Of a DNA stretch of 64,000 nt, positions 16,912 through 25,705 are shown in pieces. The notes under the pieces were generated by a model. The model was not told the origin of the DNA. It made no database searches and saw nothing but the letters and a program-made list of their open reading frames with translations. The stretch's first letter is position 1. Every line of letters starts with the position of its first letter. Source of the stretch: Larkinella knui (GTDB lineage: Bacteria; Bacteroidota; Bacteroidia; Cytophagales; Spirosomataceae); NCBI RefSeq assembly GCF_003858645.1, contig NZ_RQJP01000007.1:372001-436000 (forward strand), written 5' to 3'. A program made the position numbers and the translations under genes.

Positions 16912-18876
16912 ATGTTTTCACTGCGCCTTGCTAATTACTGGCTGACCCTGTCGTGCCTGCTTCTCTCTGCTTGTGGTTTCTCCCAGCAACTTACGTTCGG
17001 CCAGATTGATTACAACGATTTAACGATGCGTATGTATCCCGCCGATTCGTCGGCGGAAGCGGTTGTTCTGTCCGACATTGGCAAAACCGCCATTCTCCAG
17101 AATGACAGCCGGGGCTATTACGCGGAATACCAGCGCCACGTCCGGATTAAAATTCTGAAGAAAAGTGCGTTTGAACGCTCCACCATAACCGTTCCCTTCT
17201 ACCGCCTGCGGTCGGATCTGCGCGAAGAAGTACGGGACATTCAAGGCAGTACGCACACGCTTCTGGCGGATGGATCGGTAAAAGTGGACCAGTTGAACAA
17301 AGATGCCATCTTTGAAGAACGCCGAACGGAAAAATTGTACATCAAGCGGTTTACGCTGCCGAACGTTCGGGAAGGCTCCGTTATTGAATTTACGTATACA
17401 CTCACGTCCGACTTTGTGTTTGAATTGCGGGAATGGGATTTTCAGCGCGATATTCCCGTTCGCTGGAGTCAGTACGAGCTGAATCTGATCGCCGGATTTG
17501 AATACCGGATTCTCTTTCAGGGCTTCGAGCCCCTGGCAGTTGATGAGAATCAGTCATCGGGCACTATGATTCATTACCGCTGGGCCATGAAAAATCTGGT
17601 GGCTTTGCGGGAAGAAGATTTTATGGCAACGCCCGATAATTACCGGGCTAAAGTCTGGTTTGAACTGGTGCGGACAACGCTGCCCCATGAGATTGGGCCC
17701 CGGAACTATGCCAAAAAATGGGATGATCTGGACAAGCTTTTACTGGTTGACAGTCAGTTTGGACTCGCCATCAACCGAACCGGTTTTCTGAAAGAAACGG
17801 CTGCGACGCTGCGGAAACAGTCGGCGGACACGCTGCAACAGGTAACGGCAGCTTACCAATTCATTCAGAAGGCCATGAGCTGGAACAAGCGACGCGCAAT
17901 TTATACCGAAGACGGACTCAAAAAAGCCTTCGAGGCTAAAACCGGCAACACCGCTGATTTAAATCTGATGCTGGTGGGCCTGCTGCGGGAGATGGGCCTG
18001 GAAGCCTTTCCGGTTATTCTGAGTACGAAGCAGAATGGCACGCTGAGCAAGGAATATCCGCTCCTGAGCCGATTCGACTACGTGATCGCGCTGGTGAACT
18101 GGGGCGGTAAAGACTGGCTGCTCGATGCGTGTGGGCCCGGTCTCAGGGCGGGAGTTTTGCCGGTGCATTGCCTCAATGGCGAAGGGCGGCTCGTCCACAT
18201 CCGACACCCCCGCTGGGTGTCGCTTTCGCCCATCGAGAAACGCCGGGAATCCGGGCAGTTCCTGTTGAAAATAACGAAAGACGGCCAACTGGATGGTTCC
18301 ATTACGGTCACACAAAGTGGCTACGCGGCCGCCGACAGTCGCCAGGTCCTGAAAGAAATCAGTCTGGAAAAATTTCGGCAGGCGTTCAAAAGCCAGAGTC
18401 CCGACTGGCAATGGAACGAATTGGTTGTGCTGAATGCGGACTCGAGCTACCTGCCGCTGACTATCAAAGGCCACGTTACGGTCTCCGAAGCCGTAAGCCG
18501 GATCGAAAACCGGTTGTATCTGCGTCCCTTGCCCATTTCCGATTACGCAAAGAATCCATTTAAATCGCCTGAACGACGGTTTCCGGTCGACATGGGCGTG
18601 CCCATCGAAAAAGTATACGTCGCCAGTTACACCCTACCCGAAGGATACAAGGTGGAGGAAGTGCCCAGGAATATCGCTTTAGCCTTACCCGGTAATGTTG
18701 GTCGGTTCAGCTTTGTGACGGGCGTAGAAGGCCGGAACTTGCAGATATCGAGCCGGTTAGTGTTTAGTAAGGCTATTTTTGGTCCGGAGGAATACGGCGC
18801 CCTGCGGGAATTTTATAACCAGATTATTGCCAAACACGCCGAGCAGGTCGTATTAAAAAAGACGGATGAAAAATAA
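16912..18876 (+). CDS. DUF3857 / transglutaminase-like exported protein, catalytically degenerate
   Basis: A 654-residue exported protein with a signal peptide (LTLSCLLLSACGFSQ; Cys21 could be a lipidation site). Residues ~60-250 are the DUF3857 beta domain (AEYQRHVRIKILKKSAFERS, LPNVREGSVIEFTYTL). Residues ~290-410 are a transglutaminase-like fold, but the site of the catalytic Cys reads KTGNTADLNLMLVGLL (around 343-358), with Thr/Ala instead of Cys, so peptide-bond or amide chemistry is unlikely. The C-terminal part is a DUF2569/DUF3858-like beta region. It overlaps the next gene by 11 bp. Role unknown, probably structural in the periplasm. Confidence 0.85.
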   Translation: MFSLRLANYWLTLSCLLLSACGFSQQLTFGQIDYNDLTMRMYPADSSAEAVVLSDIGKTAILQNDSRGYYAEYQRHVRIKILKKSAFERSTITVPFYRLRSDLREEVRDIQGSTHTLLADGSVKVDQLNKDAIFEERRTEKLYIKRFTLPNVREGSVIEFTYTLTSDFVFELREWDFQRDIPVRWSQYELNLIAGFEYRILFQGFEPLAVDENQSSGTMIHYRWAMKNLVALREEDFMATPDNYRAKVWFELVRTTLPHEIGPRNYAKKWDDLDKLLLVDSQFGLAINRTGFLKETAATLRKQSADTLQQVTAAYQFIQKAMSWNKRRAIYTEDGLKKAFEAKTGNTADLNLMLVGLLREMGLEAFPVILSTKQNGTLSKEYPLLSRFDYVIALVNWGGKDWLLDACGPGLRAGVLPVHCLNGEGRLVHIRHPRWVSLSPIEKRRESGQFLLKITKDGQLDGSITVTQSGYAAADSRQVLKEISLEKFRQAFKSQSPDWQWNELVVLNADSSYLPLTIKGHVTVSEAVSRIENRLYLRPLPISDYAKNPFKSPERRFPVDMGVPIEKVYVASYTLPEGYKVEEVPRNIALALPGNVGRFSFVTGVEGRNLQISSRLVFSKAIFGPEEYGALREFYNQIIAKHAEQVVLKKTDEK

Positions 18877-20770
18877 GCAGGTAATCGGATTGGCGGCTTG
18901 TTGGCTAATCAGTCTGGCCAGCCGGGCAGGAGAGCCCTTTTCGGTCGTAACCATTCCAGCGGAGTTGTCGGCAGGGGCTTCCGCGGTTATGCGGATTCAT
19001 GAGCATACGTTTAAGGTCAAAACACCGTCCGAAGCAACCGAAACGGTCCATTATGCCGTTACGATTCTGAACCAGGAAGGGAAGTCGTATGCGAAACTGG
19101 AAGTGCCTTACAGCAAACTTTCGAAAGTAAGCAGCATCGAAGGAACGTTGTTCAATGCCGAAGGAAAAACCGTAAGGCGACTCAAACGCGGTGATATTCA
19201 GGATCTGAGTGCCATTAGTGACGTTTCGTTATTTGAAGATAACCGCGTTAAATCGGCCGGCTTTACGTATGCGGACTATCCGTTTACCGTTGAATTTCGC
19301 TACGAAGTCACCACCTACAGCACGATGACGTACCCGGCCTGGTTTCCGCAGACCGATGAGAAACTGGCGCTGGAATCGGCAACGTTTCAGGTGCTTTTAC
19401 CGGCAGGACAGTCGTTACGCTACAAAATCCTGAACCGGCTCCCGGCTCCCGAAGTGGTGGATGGCCCAACTGAGCGGGCGTATCGCTGGCAGTTGAAACG
19501 GCAGAAAGTAGCCGATTATGAAGCCTATGCACCGTATTATACGAATCTGGGTCCGGGCGTTGTGACGGCCCCGAAGGAGTTTGAACTCGAAGCCCGCAAA
19601 GGCCAGATGAACACCTGGCAGGACCTGGGCCGGTTTCTGTATCAGCTCAACGACGGGCGTGACCAACTGCCCGAACCGCTTCGGCGTCAGGCGCTGGAAC
19701 TCGTTGCCGGGGAAACCGATGTCCGGACGAAAATTCAGAAGATATACGGTTTTGTGCAGCAGCATACGCGCTACGTCAGCATTCAGCTCGGCATCGGCGG
19801 CTGGCAGACGTTTCCGGCTTCCGTGGTGGCGGAGAAAGGCTACGGCGACTGTAAAGCGTTGTCGAATTATACGGGGGCACTGTTAAAAACGGTCGGAATA
19901 CCGTCCAGCCTGGCGCTGGTGGTAGCGGGTCGGAATACGGCCGATGTGCTGCCGGATTTTCCGTCGTCGCAATTCAATCACATGATTTTGTGTGTTCCTC
20001 TGGCGAAGGATACCGTTTGGCTGGAATGCACGAATCCGTACGTACCGGCCGGGTATGTTGGCAGCTTTACCGGCAATCGCCATGCGCTGCTACTGACGCC
20101 CGAAGGCGGAAAGCTGGTTCGGACGCCCAGCTACCGACCGGAAGACAACCAGCAGAACCGCTCTGTCCGGCTGCGGCTCGATGCGTCAGGAAACGCGACC
20201 GCCGATGTCCGCACAACGTATACCGGTATTCAGGCAGAAGCCATCGAATCGGTCATGTACACGGCCAGTCCGGACGATCAGCGACAATGGTTATACGAGC
20301 AGTTCCGGATTCCCAATTTTACGATTTCATCTTTTTCCTTTCAGGAGCAAAAGCATACGTTGCCGACGGTGATCGAGCAAATCGCCATTCAACTGCCAAC
20401 CTGCGCTACCCGCACGGGAAACCGCCTGTTTTTTGTGCCTAATCAGGTATCGTCGGATCAAATCCTGCCGATTCAATACGACCAGCGAACGTCGGCGTTT
20501 CGGCTGCCTTCCAGCTATCTGGATAGCGATACGGTATTTTGTCAATTAGCGCCCGGACTTGGTGTCGAGCACGGGTTTGAGCCGGTTCTGCTGACCTCCC
20601 GTTTCGGGCGTTATCAGGCATCGGTACAGATGGAAGGGAATACCGTAAAATACATCCGCAGGCTGGTAATCGAAGCCGGTTTGTATGCGCCGGAAACCTA
20701 CGCCGAATACGTCGATTTCCGCCGAAAGATCGCAAAAGCCGACCGCATGCAGATCTTACTAAAGAATTAA
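18866..20770 (+). CDS. DUF3857 and transglutaminase domain-containing exported protein
   Basis: A 634-residue paralogue of the preceding protein with signal peptide (residues 1-21). It has DUF3857 (~45-230) and then a transglutaminase-like core with the catalytic Cys329 in KGYGDCKALSNYTGALL and His372 in SQFNHMILCVP, followed by WLECTNPYVP where the third residue of the triad would lie. The papain-like site is therefore intact here, unlike in its neighbour. The two genes overlap by 11 bp and are surely cotranscribed, so an active enzyme and an inactive relative may act together in the periplasm. Substrate unknown. Confidence 0.88.
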   Translation: MKNKQVIGLAACWLISLASRAGEPFSVVTIPAELSAGASAVMRIHEHTFKVKTPSEATETVHYAVTILNQEGKSYAKLEVPYSKLSKVSSIEGTLFNAEGKTVRRLKRGDIQDLSAISDVSLFEDNRVKSAGFTYADYPFTVEFRYEVTTYSTMTYPAWFPQTDEKLALESATFQVLLPAGQSLRYKILNRLPAPEVVDGPTERAYRWQLKRQKVADYEAYAPYYTNLGPGVVTAPKEFELEARKGQMNTWQDLGRFLYQLNDGRDQLPEPLRRQALELVAGETDVRTKIQKIYGFVQQHTRYVSIQLGIGGWQTFPASVVAEKGYGDCKALSNYTGALLKTVGIPSSLALVVAGRNTADVLPDFPSSQFNHMILCVPLAKDTVWLECTNPYVPAGYVGSFTGNRHALLLTPEGGKLVRTPSYRPEDNQQNRSVRLRLDASGNATADVRTTYTGIQAEAIESVMYTASPDDQRQWLYEQFRIPNFTISSFSFQEQKHTLPTVIEQIAIQLPTCATRTGNRLFFVPNQVSSDQILPIQYDQRTSAFRLPSSYLDSDTVFCQLAPGLGVEHGFEPVLLTSRFGRYQASVQMEGNTVKYIRRLVIEAGLYAPETYAEYVDFRRKIAKADRMQILLKN

Positions 20771-21298
20771 GAGTTAAAAGTTAAGAGTTAAAGTATGTTT
20801 TGAATTGTCTTGATTCTTTTTGTCAGTTTACTAATCAGCGAGTAAAAAATGGGCATCGGCAATAGATTTAGGTGTCGAATCTCAATCTTACTCCTCAGGC
20901 GAACTCCGTTCACCGAGCTAACCGATGGTAAAGAAGGCCTAAAAGACTCCTATCTACGGGTAGATCCGCAATTGCGTGCCTTGGAACCGGGCCGCCGGGA
21001 TGGGTTCAAGAGCCTTGCCGCAAATAGCCTGCATGAAACAGTAGGATCGTCTGATCCTACTATCCGTTACAGTTGCCCTTATCAAAATAGTGTAGGTTTG
21101 TGGTTAATATAATACAAGATACGATTATTTCGACAAGGGATAGTCAAATGATTCGAGGATGATTAGAAAAACTCGAATGCTAGGTATAAATATTCCGTAA
21201 TATGATTGGCAAACAATGGGCTATTTTAATGTAAATACAGTATTTTCTATAGCAATTAATTTGTTCATTACGGTAAATTCCAAAAGCGCCTTAGTAGG
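20771..21298. other. intergenic region with a hairpin and no gene
   Basis: The stretch begins with short GAGTTAAAA-type repeats (20769-20793). A perfect 9-bp inverted repeat, AGTAGGATC with GATCCTACT, lies at 21040-21061 around a 4-nt loop, without a following T-run. The plus-strand frame 20849-21112 has no recognisable content. G+C drops toward the right, where the accessory region begins. Confidence 0.45.
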
Positions 21299-21394
21299 TT
21301 ACTGGCTCTTCCTGAATTGTTCCTGCCTTCGGTAATGAGCGAACCACTCGGCTTCTGTCTTGAATTTAGGCTTTGGAACAAGTTGTGAAACCAT
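21299..21394 (-). CDS. possible small protein, 31 residues
   Basis: A minus-strand ATG at 21394 opens 31 codons to a TAA. The product begins MVSQLVPKPKFKTEAEWF and is rich in Lys, Arg, Glu and aromatic residues, unlike chance translation of A+T-rich DNA. The start lies after an A-rich stretch (GATAAAAT), typical for Bacteroidota translation starts. It could be a small free-standing protein or the N-terminal relic of a longer one. No family is known to me. Confidence 0.3.
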   Translation of the reverse strand: MVSQLVPKPKFKTEAEWFAHYRRQEQFRKSQ

Positions 21395-21561
21395 ATTTTA
21401 TCAGTTTAACATTTTTTCATATTGTACCAGAAAATCTTCAATTCTGTAAAGTACTGATAGTCAATTAGAATAAGCATTATATTTTCTTAGAGTAATTCTT
21501 TGCGGCTGCCGCGTTGTCCATTTACTAAAAGAAACCTTCAATGTAGCTGCTTAAATATTTG

Positions 21562-21569
21562 TAATTTTG
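21562..21569 (+). promoter_or_regulatory. putative -7 element for the gene at 21616
   Basis: TAATTTTG matches TAnnTTTG exactly, 47 bp before the ATG. The stretch upstream is A+T-rich; no clear -33 element. Confidence 0.45.
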
Positions 21570-21615
21570 CTAAAGACGAATGTTTCCTTCCATTTCTGAT
21601 TGATTTAACTTATTG

Positions 21616-22419
21616 ATGAAATATGTTTTTGTGCTAGGACCACTTATTTTCCTAATCTGCTGCCGAAAAAATAATATTGACAAGCAACCGGAGCAGCAAG
21701 ATTGCCTGATTTCAAGCTATACTACAGATACAACAGCAGCGGGTTATAATTATAAACTTCAGTATGAAGGAAACAAAATAGTAGAAATACGCGTAACGAA
21801 TTTCGATTCTTTTAGTAATACCCAGGTCGAAAATATAAATACAATTAACTATAATTCAAGCGGTAAACCAATCACTATTGGCTGGCCATCAAGTAACTCC
21901 TATAAAACGAAATTTTTTTATAGCAACGATGGGATTTTGAGCAGCAGGATTACATATAGCTCAGTACCATTTCCGTCTGAAAAGATAGATTTCCAGTGGA
22001 AAGGCGACAGGATTGCTAAAGTAACAAAGAGCGGTTATGAAATTAAGGGTTCGCCAAATGTAATAGAAAACTACACAGAAAGGCTGAATTACGTGTTAGA
22101 TCTAGAATACAATGAAAAAGGTAACGTGGTTTATGTTAAGAGAACCAGTTTCCCTGATATGCTTGTTACGGAAATGGAATATGAATATGATTCGCATCCA
22201 AATCCTTTTAAGGACTTGTCTCAGCTTCGAACCAGTTTCATTCCCTACGATGCCATGTATTTACTATCGATTAATAATATGACCAGGGTTAAATATTTTT
22301 TTGTAAAAGAACAGTTTAGTTCATTATTTGATTCTCCTTATCAATATAATGCAGAAGGCTATCCTCAAAATGGCTCTTTCAATAATAGAATGCTAGATAT
22401 TCAATACCAATGCAAGTGA
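21616..22419 (+). CDS. hypothetical lipoprotein of Bacteroidota type
   Basis: A 267-residue protein with a short signal ending FLICC, a lipobox-like site. The body repeats Tyr/Asn/Gly-rich beta strands of the kind found in DUF4595-like and YD-type lipoproteins (YNYKLQYEGNKIVEIRV, FFYSNDGILSSRITY, DFQWKGDRIAKVTK, LEYNEKGNVVYVKR). Such proteins are surface or periplasmic; function unknown. The gene is visibly lower in G+C than the upstream operons and uses many AAT and TAT codons, suggesting acquisition by transfer. Its ATG at 21616 is preferred over a TTG one codon earlier. Confidence 0.75.
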   Translation: MKYVFVLGPLIFLICCRKNNIDKQPEQQDCLISSYTTDTTAAGYNYKLQYEGNKIVEIRVTNFDSFSNTQVENINTINYNSSGKPITIGWPSSNSYKTKFFYSNDGILSSRITYSSVPFPSEKIDFQWKGDRIAKVTKSGYEIKGSPNVIENYTERLNYVLDLEYNEKGNVVYVKRTSFPDMLVTEMEYEYDSHPNPFKDLSQLRTSFIPYDAMYLLSINNMTRVKYFFVKEQFSSLFDSPYQYNAEGYPQNGSFNNRMLDIQYQCK

Positions 22420-22626
22420 ACTGATGATTAATCTAATTCATGAGAGTTGACACTAGTGCATTCAAGTCGTCTAAACATCGCGTAAACTGTATCAATTTAT
22501 TCTCTTACCAATCTATTGGACAGAAATCTGTCTGGCGTAGTGCGTCTGTTTGAGAATGTAACGACCCGTGCATAACCTAACTGCATTGTTTTCGTGCTAA
22601 TTTGTACCAATTAATCATTAATTTGT

Positions 22627-22811
22627 AATGTGTCCATCACGACCTGAACTGACAAATCATTTTTATCGTGCGACGACCCGGCCCCTTCTGTAGAAACCCA
22701 AAGTAGTTGCATCGCGTCGGCGACCCGGCCACTTTTGTTTGAATTCGCAACGCTCCGGCGTCCCGGTACCTTTTGGAGAAAATGACGGAGTTAAGCTGTT
22801 TATTTTCATTT
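22627..22811 (+). mobile_element. IS21-like terminal segment, copy 1
   Basis: This ~185-bp stretch recurs at 24447-24632 in the same orientation with only about eight differences in its first 172 bp. It starts near TGTGTCCATCACGACC and contains three imperfect internal repeats built on CGACCCGGCCxCTTnTG (22672-22688, 22721-22736, and a third, more diverged, around 22758-22775). Multiple repeats behind a TGT tip are typical of IS21-family ends, which bind the IstA transposase. No istA or istB gene is present. The assignment to IS21 is by pattern, not by a database match. Confidence 0.55.
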
Positions 22812-22827
22812 TGTATTGTATTTGACA

Positions 22828-23421
22828 TTAATTAATGAGTGTTGAAAACCTCTTTTCAAGGTTTGAAAGCCATTTTACCCGCTTTGCCTGGCTCACTGTT
22901 TTTACTGAAGTAAAACTTATCCAGTTGATATTTTTATACCCCATCGTTTTAAACACGCTTCGGACCATTACTTTCCTGATTAAATTTCCAATCAGTAGTA
23001 AGTACAGTATTCCTGGTTTATTCATCGTGGTAATAATGGTTATACGCTTAAGGTTTTTTAAAAGCGGCACCAATCCAAAACCTCTTGGGTGATGATCATA
23101 CACAACGCCCGGAGATAAAACTCTATCAATAAATCCTTTGGTTGTAGCGGGCATTATATCCCACCAGATGGGGAAAATAAAAATCAAATGGTCGGCTTTT
23201 TTCAAACGCTCGTTATAATCGATTACCTGTGGGTCTATGGGTTGACGTGCTACAAATGCTTTTAAGTCGGCTTGCGACATTACTGGATTAAAGCCGTCAT
23301 TGTCAAGATGCATCAGATCCACTTCGTGACCAGCTTTTTGAAGTCCTTTAGTTACTGCGTTTAAAATTGCATTACAGTAACTTCCATTATAAGGATGGTT
23401 AAATACTATTACTGTTCTCAT
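22828..23421 (-). CDS. NAD(P)H-dependent flavodoxin-fold oxidoreductase (quinone reductase family)
   Basis: A 197-residue flavodoxin-2 family (PF02525) enzyme that reduces quinones or related compounds by two electrons using FAD or FMN. The N-terminal flavin phosphate loop is VFNHPYNGSYCNAIL. The segment HLIFIFPIWWDIMPATTKGF is the conserved region that binds the isoalloxazine ring, and the later YDHHPRGFGLVP is typical of YwrO/KefF/MdaB-like members. It follows the Crp-type regulator on the same strand (75-bp gap). The pair is bracketed by the two IS21-like segments, suggesting it moved as a unit or was boxed in by insertions. Confidence 0.88.
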   Translation of the reverse strand: MRTVIVFNHPYNGSYCNAILNAVTKGLQKAGHEVDLMHLDNDGFNPVMSQADLKAFVARQPIDPQVIDYNERLKKADHLIFIFPIWWDIMPATTKGFIDRVLSPGVVYDHHPRGFGLVPLLKNLKRITIITTMNKPGILYLLLIGNLIRKVMVRSVFKTMGYKNINWISFTSVKTVSQAKRVKWLSNLEKRFSTLIN

Positions 23422-23496
23422 TTTTCACCGTTTCGTTACAGTGCAAAATTGAGAAGGTAATTAGCCTCAGACGATAACAATTGTTAATAAAGAAGC

Positions 23497-24069
23497 TTAT
23501 CGCCTGTTTCGGATTCGGCTCAACGAAACGGATGTGATCCCTAAATAAGAAGCAATGTAATGTTGCGGAATACGTTGAATAATATGTGGGTACTGTTCTA
23601 TCAACTCTTCGTAACGTTTTTGAGGATTATTTTTGAGGAAAGAATAAGCAAGTTTCTGGGTTTGAAAAAGTCGCTTAAATAAATGCTCTTCAAAATCCTT
23701 TTTTAATCCCGGCGAATCTTCAATGATATTTTGAAAATCCTTTTGGGAAATGGTTTGTAAAATGCAAGGTTCCAGGCTTTCGATACTGTATAGGCTTGGT
23801 TGTTTCGTCCTGAAGCTTTCAATGGAAGAAACACTATCGCCTTCAAAGAAAAACTGGGTGGTTATTTCTTTACCGTCATTATTTATCCAGGTTCGCAAAC
23901 AGCCTTTTTCAATGAAGTACATCGTTGTGGATATTTTCCCTTCCTGCAAAAGCGTTGTTTTTGCAGGAACTTCCTTTTTAACAAAATACGGACTGAATTG
24001 CTTCCAAGCTTTCAATTTCCCGATCGTCTGCTTATCCATTATATTGCGAACTCCAGTTGTCTGTTTCAT
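23497..24069 (-). CDS. Crp/Fnr-family transcriptional regulator
   Basis: A 190-residue regulator. Residues ~25-130 form the cyclic-nucleotide-binding-like beta roll (KTTLLQEGKISTTMYFIEKG, then TTQFFFEGDSVSSIESF). The C-terminal helix-turn-helix is RIPQHYIASYLGITSVSLSRIRNR (about 166-189; pattern IASYLGIT-VSLSRIR). Residues for cAMP binding are not obviously conserved, as in most Bacteroidota members of this clade, which often stand beside and control an oxidoreductase gene. It probably controls the quinone reductase downstream. ATG at 24069 or 24039 (MDKQTIGKL) are both possible starts. Confidence 0.87.
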   Translation of the reverse strand: MKQTTGVRNIMDKQTIGKLKAWKQFSPYFVKKEVPAKTTLLQEGKISTTMYFIEKGCLRTWINNDGKEITTQFFFEGDSVSSIESFRTKQPSLYSIESLEPCILQTISQKDFQNIIEDSPGLKKDFEEHLFKRLFQTQKLAYSFLKNNPQKRYEELIEQYPHIIQRIPQHYIASYLGITSVSLSRIRNRR

Positions 24070-24446
24070 GCTTCATGATGACAGGATGGTAATTTTGGAT
24101 TTCTCACGCTTCAATCTTTCCCATCAAAGCGATTGCAATTTAGGGGTAGTTAACACATTTCGGGGAATCCGTCGCGAGAAAGTGGTAAGCAATTGTTATA
24201 CAGGGTCTTGTGTGGAAATTTTCCGCTTTTTCAAGTACTGTTTTAACGAAGAGTAACGCCCATAGTCCAGCTGTACCTGAATAATGGTGTTAATAGGTAC
24301 GCCCAAGCTACATAAATGTTCGATTATTGCCGGGCAGCATTATAGATAGACTTCTAATGACTCCCTTTGGCTTGCCCGGAACACTACCTTGCTCTTTCCG
24401 CACTCGTAAGACTTCGCGAGCCCGCTTTAGCTCGGGCATTATCGAA
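24070..24446. other. region upstream of the Crp gene, no gene recognised
   Basis: Open frames here are either antisense to the Crp gene or run into the repeated segment at 24447. No motif supports a gene. It may hold the Crp promoter at its left side and mobile-element debris at its right side. Confidence 0.4.
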
Positions 24447-24632
24447 AATGTCGCCATCACGACCTGAACTGACAAATCATTTTTATCGTGCGACGACCCG
24501 GCACCTTCTGTAGAAACCCAAAGGATTTGCATCGCGTCGGCGACCCGGCCACTTTTGCTTGAATTCGCAACGCTCCGGCGTCCCGGTACCTTTTGGAGAA
24601 AATGGCGGAGCTTAAGCTATTGGTTTTCGTTA
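24447..24632 (+). mobile_element. IS21-like terminal segment, copy 2
   Basis: Second copy of the segment at 22627-22811, same strand, offset 1820 bp. It starts near TGTCGCCATCACGACC, closer to a canonical TGT tip, and shares the three internal CGACCCGGCC-type repeats. After GGAGCTTAAGCT the match to copy 1 decays. Right of it lie pseudogenes rather than istA. Confidence 0.55.
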
Positions 24633-24655
24633 TATATTCAGGCTGAAAACGGTAG

Positions 24656-24818
24656 TCATTTGGAATAATCTTTCTGTTGCTGCTGATTTTGGCTTAAAAT
24701 GTCGCTAAAATCCTTTCTGAACGCTTCAACTTGGGCGGGTGGTTTCTACCTTCCATTAGGTTTAAGACGTCCTGCGCCACTTCTTTATAATACTCCTTCT
24801 CCTGGGGCTTTAGGCTCC
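24656..24818 (-). pseudogene. decayed small gene with a frameshift
   Basis: On the minus strand, one frame reads KPQEKEYYKEVAQDVLNLM followed by EGRNHPP, and after an apparent one-base shift another frame continues QVEAFRKDFSDILSQNQQQ before a stop at 24656. Both halves look like helical coding sequence, so a frameshifted remnant is likely. The family is not recognised. It follows the pyridoxamine-oxidase-like pseudogene on the same strand. Confidence 0.4.
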
Positions 24819-25187
24819 GAGTCGTTCCGTTAGAAAGTCCTGCACAGGATCTTTCGGGTTTTTCTGCCAGATAGCTACGCTGGATTTCTCCTCAGCTACG
24901 CTACGTCGATATAAGATACATTGCGTGTTCACGCTCCTCACCCTGAAGTTCCTGAAACGTTCCTTCGAAGAGGACACTGCGCCAAACCTGCGGACTCAGC
25001 ATTTGGTCGATTTCAAAAACAACGTGGGAGTTCTTCCGACGCAATTGGGTTTTGGTGCCCTCCCGGGTTAAACCTAAAAAGTACAGGCTAAATCAAGATT
25101 CGATCATAAGCGGCACTGCCGATGCGCCCAAAATACTGGTCGACCGGCATGGAGTCGATCACTTCGGTCGTTAGTTCGGTTAACTTG
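24810..25187 (-). pseudogene. pyridoxamine 5'-phosphate oxidase-family (FMN split-barrel) pseudogene
   Basis: Minus-strand translation gives, in order, KLTELTTEVIDSMPVDQYFG with RIGSAAYDRIL, then after a stop and frame change REGTKTQLRRKNSHVVFEID with QMLSPQVWRSVLFEGTFQEL and QGEEREHAM, and finally EKSSVAIWQKNPKDPVQDFL before a stop at 24810. This is the usual order of NimA/PPOX-like flavin proteins (start, GRIG, FEVD, WRSV-x-GTFEEL). No start codon remains, and at least one in-frame stop and one frameshift break it. It adjoins the IS21-like copy, consistent with decay after insertion. Confidence 0.7.
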
Positions 25188-25705
25188 GGATTTAGAGCGG
25201 ACGGATATGGCGAACCGCTTCCAAAAGTAGGGCGTAATCCTGGCGAGTGGTATGCGTTTGGTCAACCAAAGCATTGTTTTGGTGGATAAGGAGCGGGTTT
25301 AAGCCTTAAAAATAGTGACATCAATTAGCCATTGAACTGATAACGGTCACGGTTTACTCCGAAAACCTCACGCAATTTTGCCGAAGTAACGAAAATCGAT
25401 TTAATACGGGTGAAGTAAAATTGGCGATTAGTCTACTTAGATGGGCAATCGTCTTTACTGTGATTTATATGAGAAGCTTCGTATTCCTATATAAATATCT
25501 AGCTGATTGCTACTTACAGCAAAACAGGATGCTGTTAAAATTAACGAAAGTCGCATGTGATTGAACACATGATATGCTCAATCACATGAAAGTCTGAATT
25601 TATAAAATGACTCGCTTACAGGCAGTAGCTAATCGACGGTTATTGCACGGTTCACTTACCGGTTTTGATTTTTGAAAGTACGTTCCATAAATCACCAAAA
25701 TCGCT
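25188..25705. other. intergenic region with an inverted repeat
   Basis: On the minus strand, 25198-25305 is open and reads LLIHQNNALVDQTHTTRQDY then ALLLEAVRHIRPL before a stop, perhaps the C-terminal relic of another gene. The rest has no coding signal. The right part precedes the long repeat-protein gene and holds the inverted repeat listed at 25554-25588. Confidence 0.35.
25554..25588. promoter_or_regulatory. perfect 11-bp inverted repeat, possible operator
   Basis: CATGTGATTGA (25554-25564) and TCAATCACATG (25578-25588) are exact reverse complements 13 bp apart, about 120 bp upstream of the repeat-protein gene. The TGTGA/TCACA ends resemble a Crp/Fnr-type half-site pair, though the spacing is wider than the usual one. 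No T-run follows. Confidence 0.4.

Noticed and set aside
20771-21112. Possible non-coding RNA around the hairpin at 21040
   Set aside because: A single 9-bp hairpin without promoter or terminator is not enough.
24308-24532. 74-codon minus-strand frame
   Set aside because: It starts inside the IS21-like repeat; the Arg/Lys-rich part (RAREVLRVRKEQG) was considered as a recombinase relic but no family pattern follows.
22627-24632. The gene pair as a complete composite transposon
   Set aside because: The two segments are both the same end in the same orientation and no transposase is present, so mobility as a unit is not supported.
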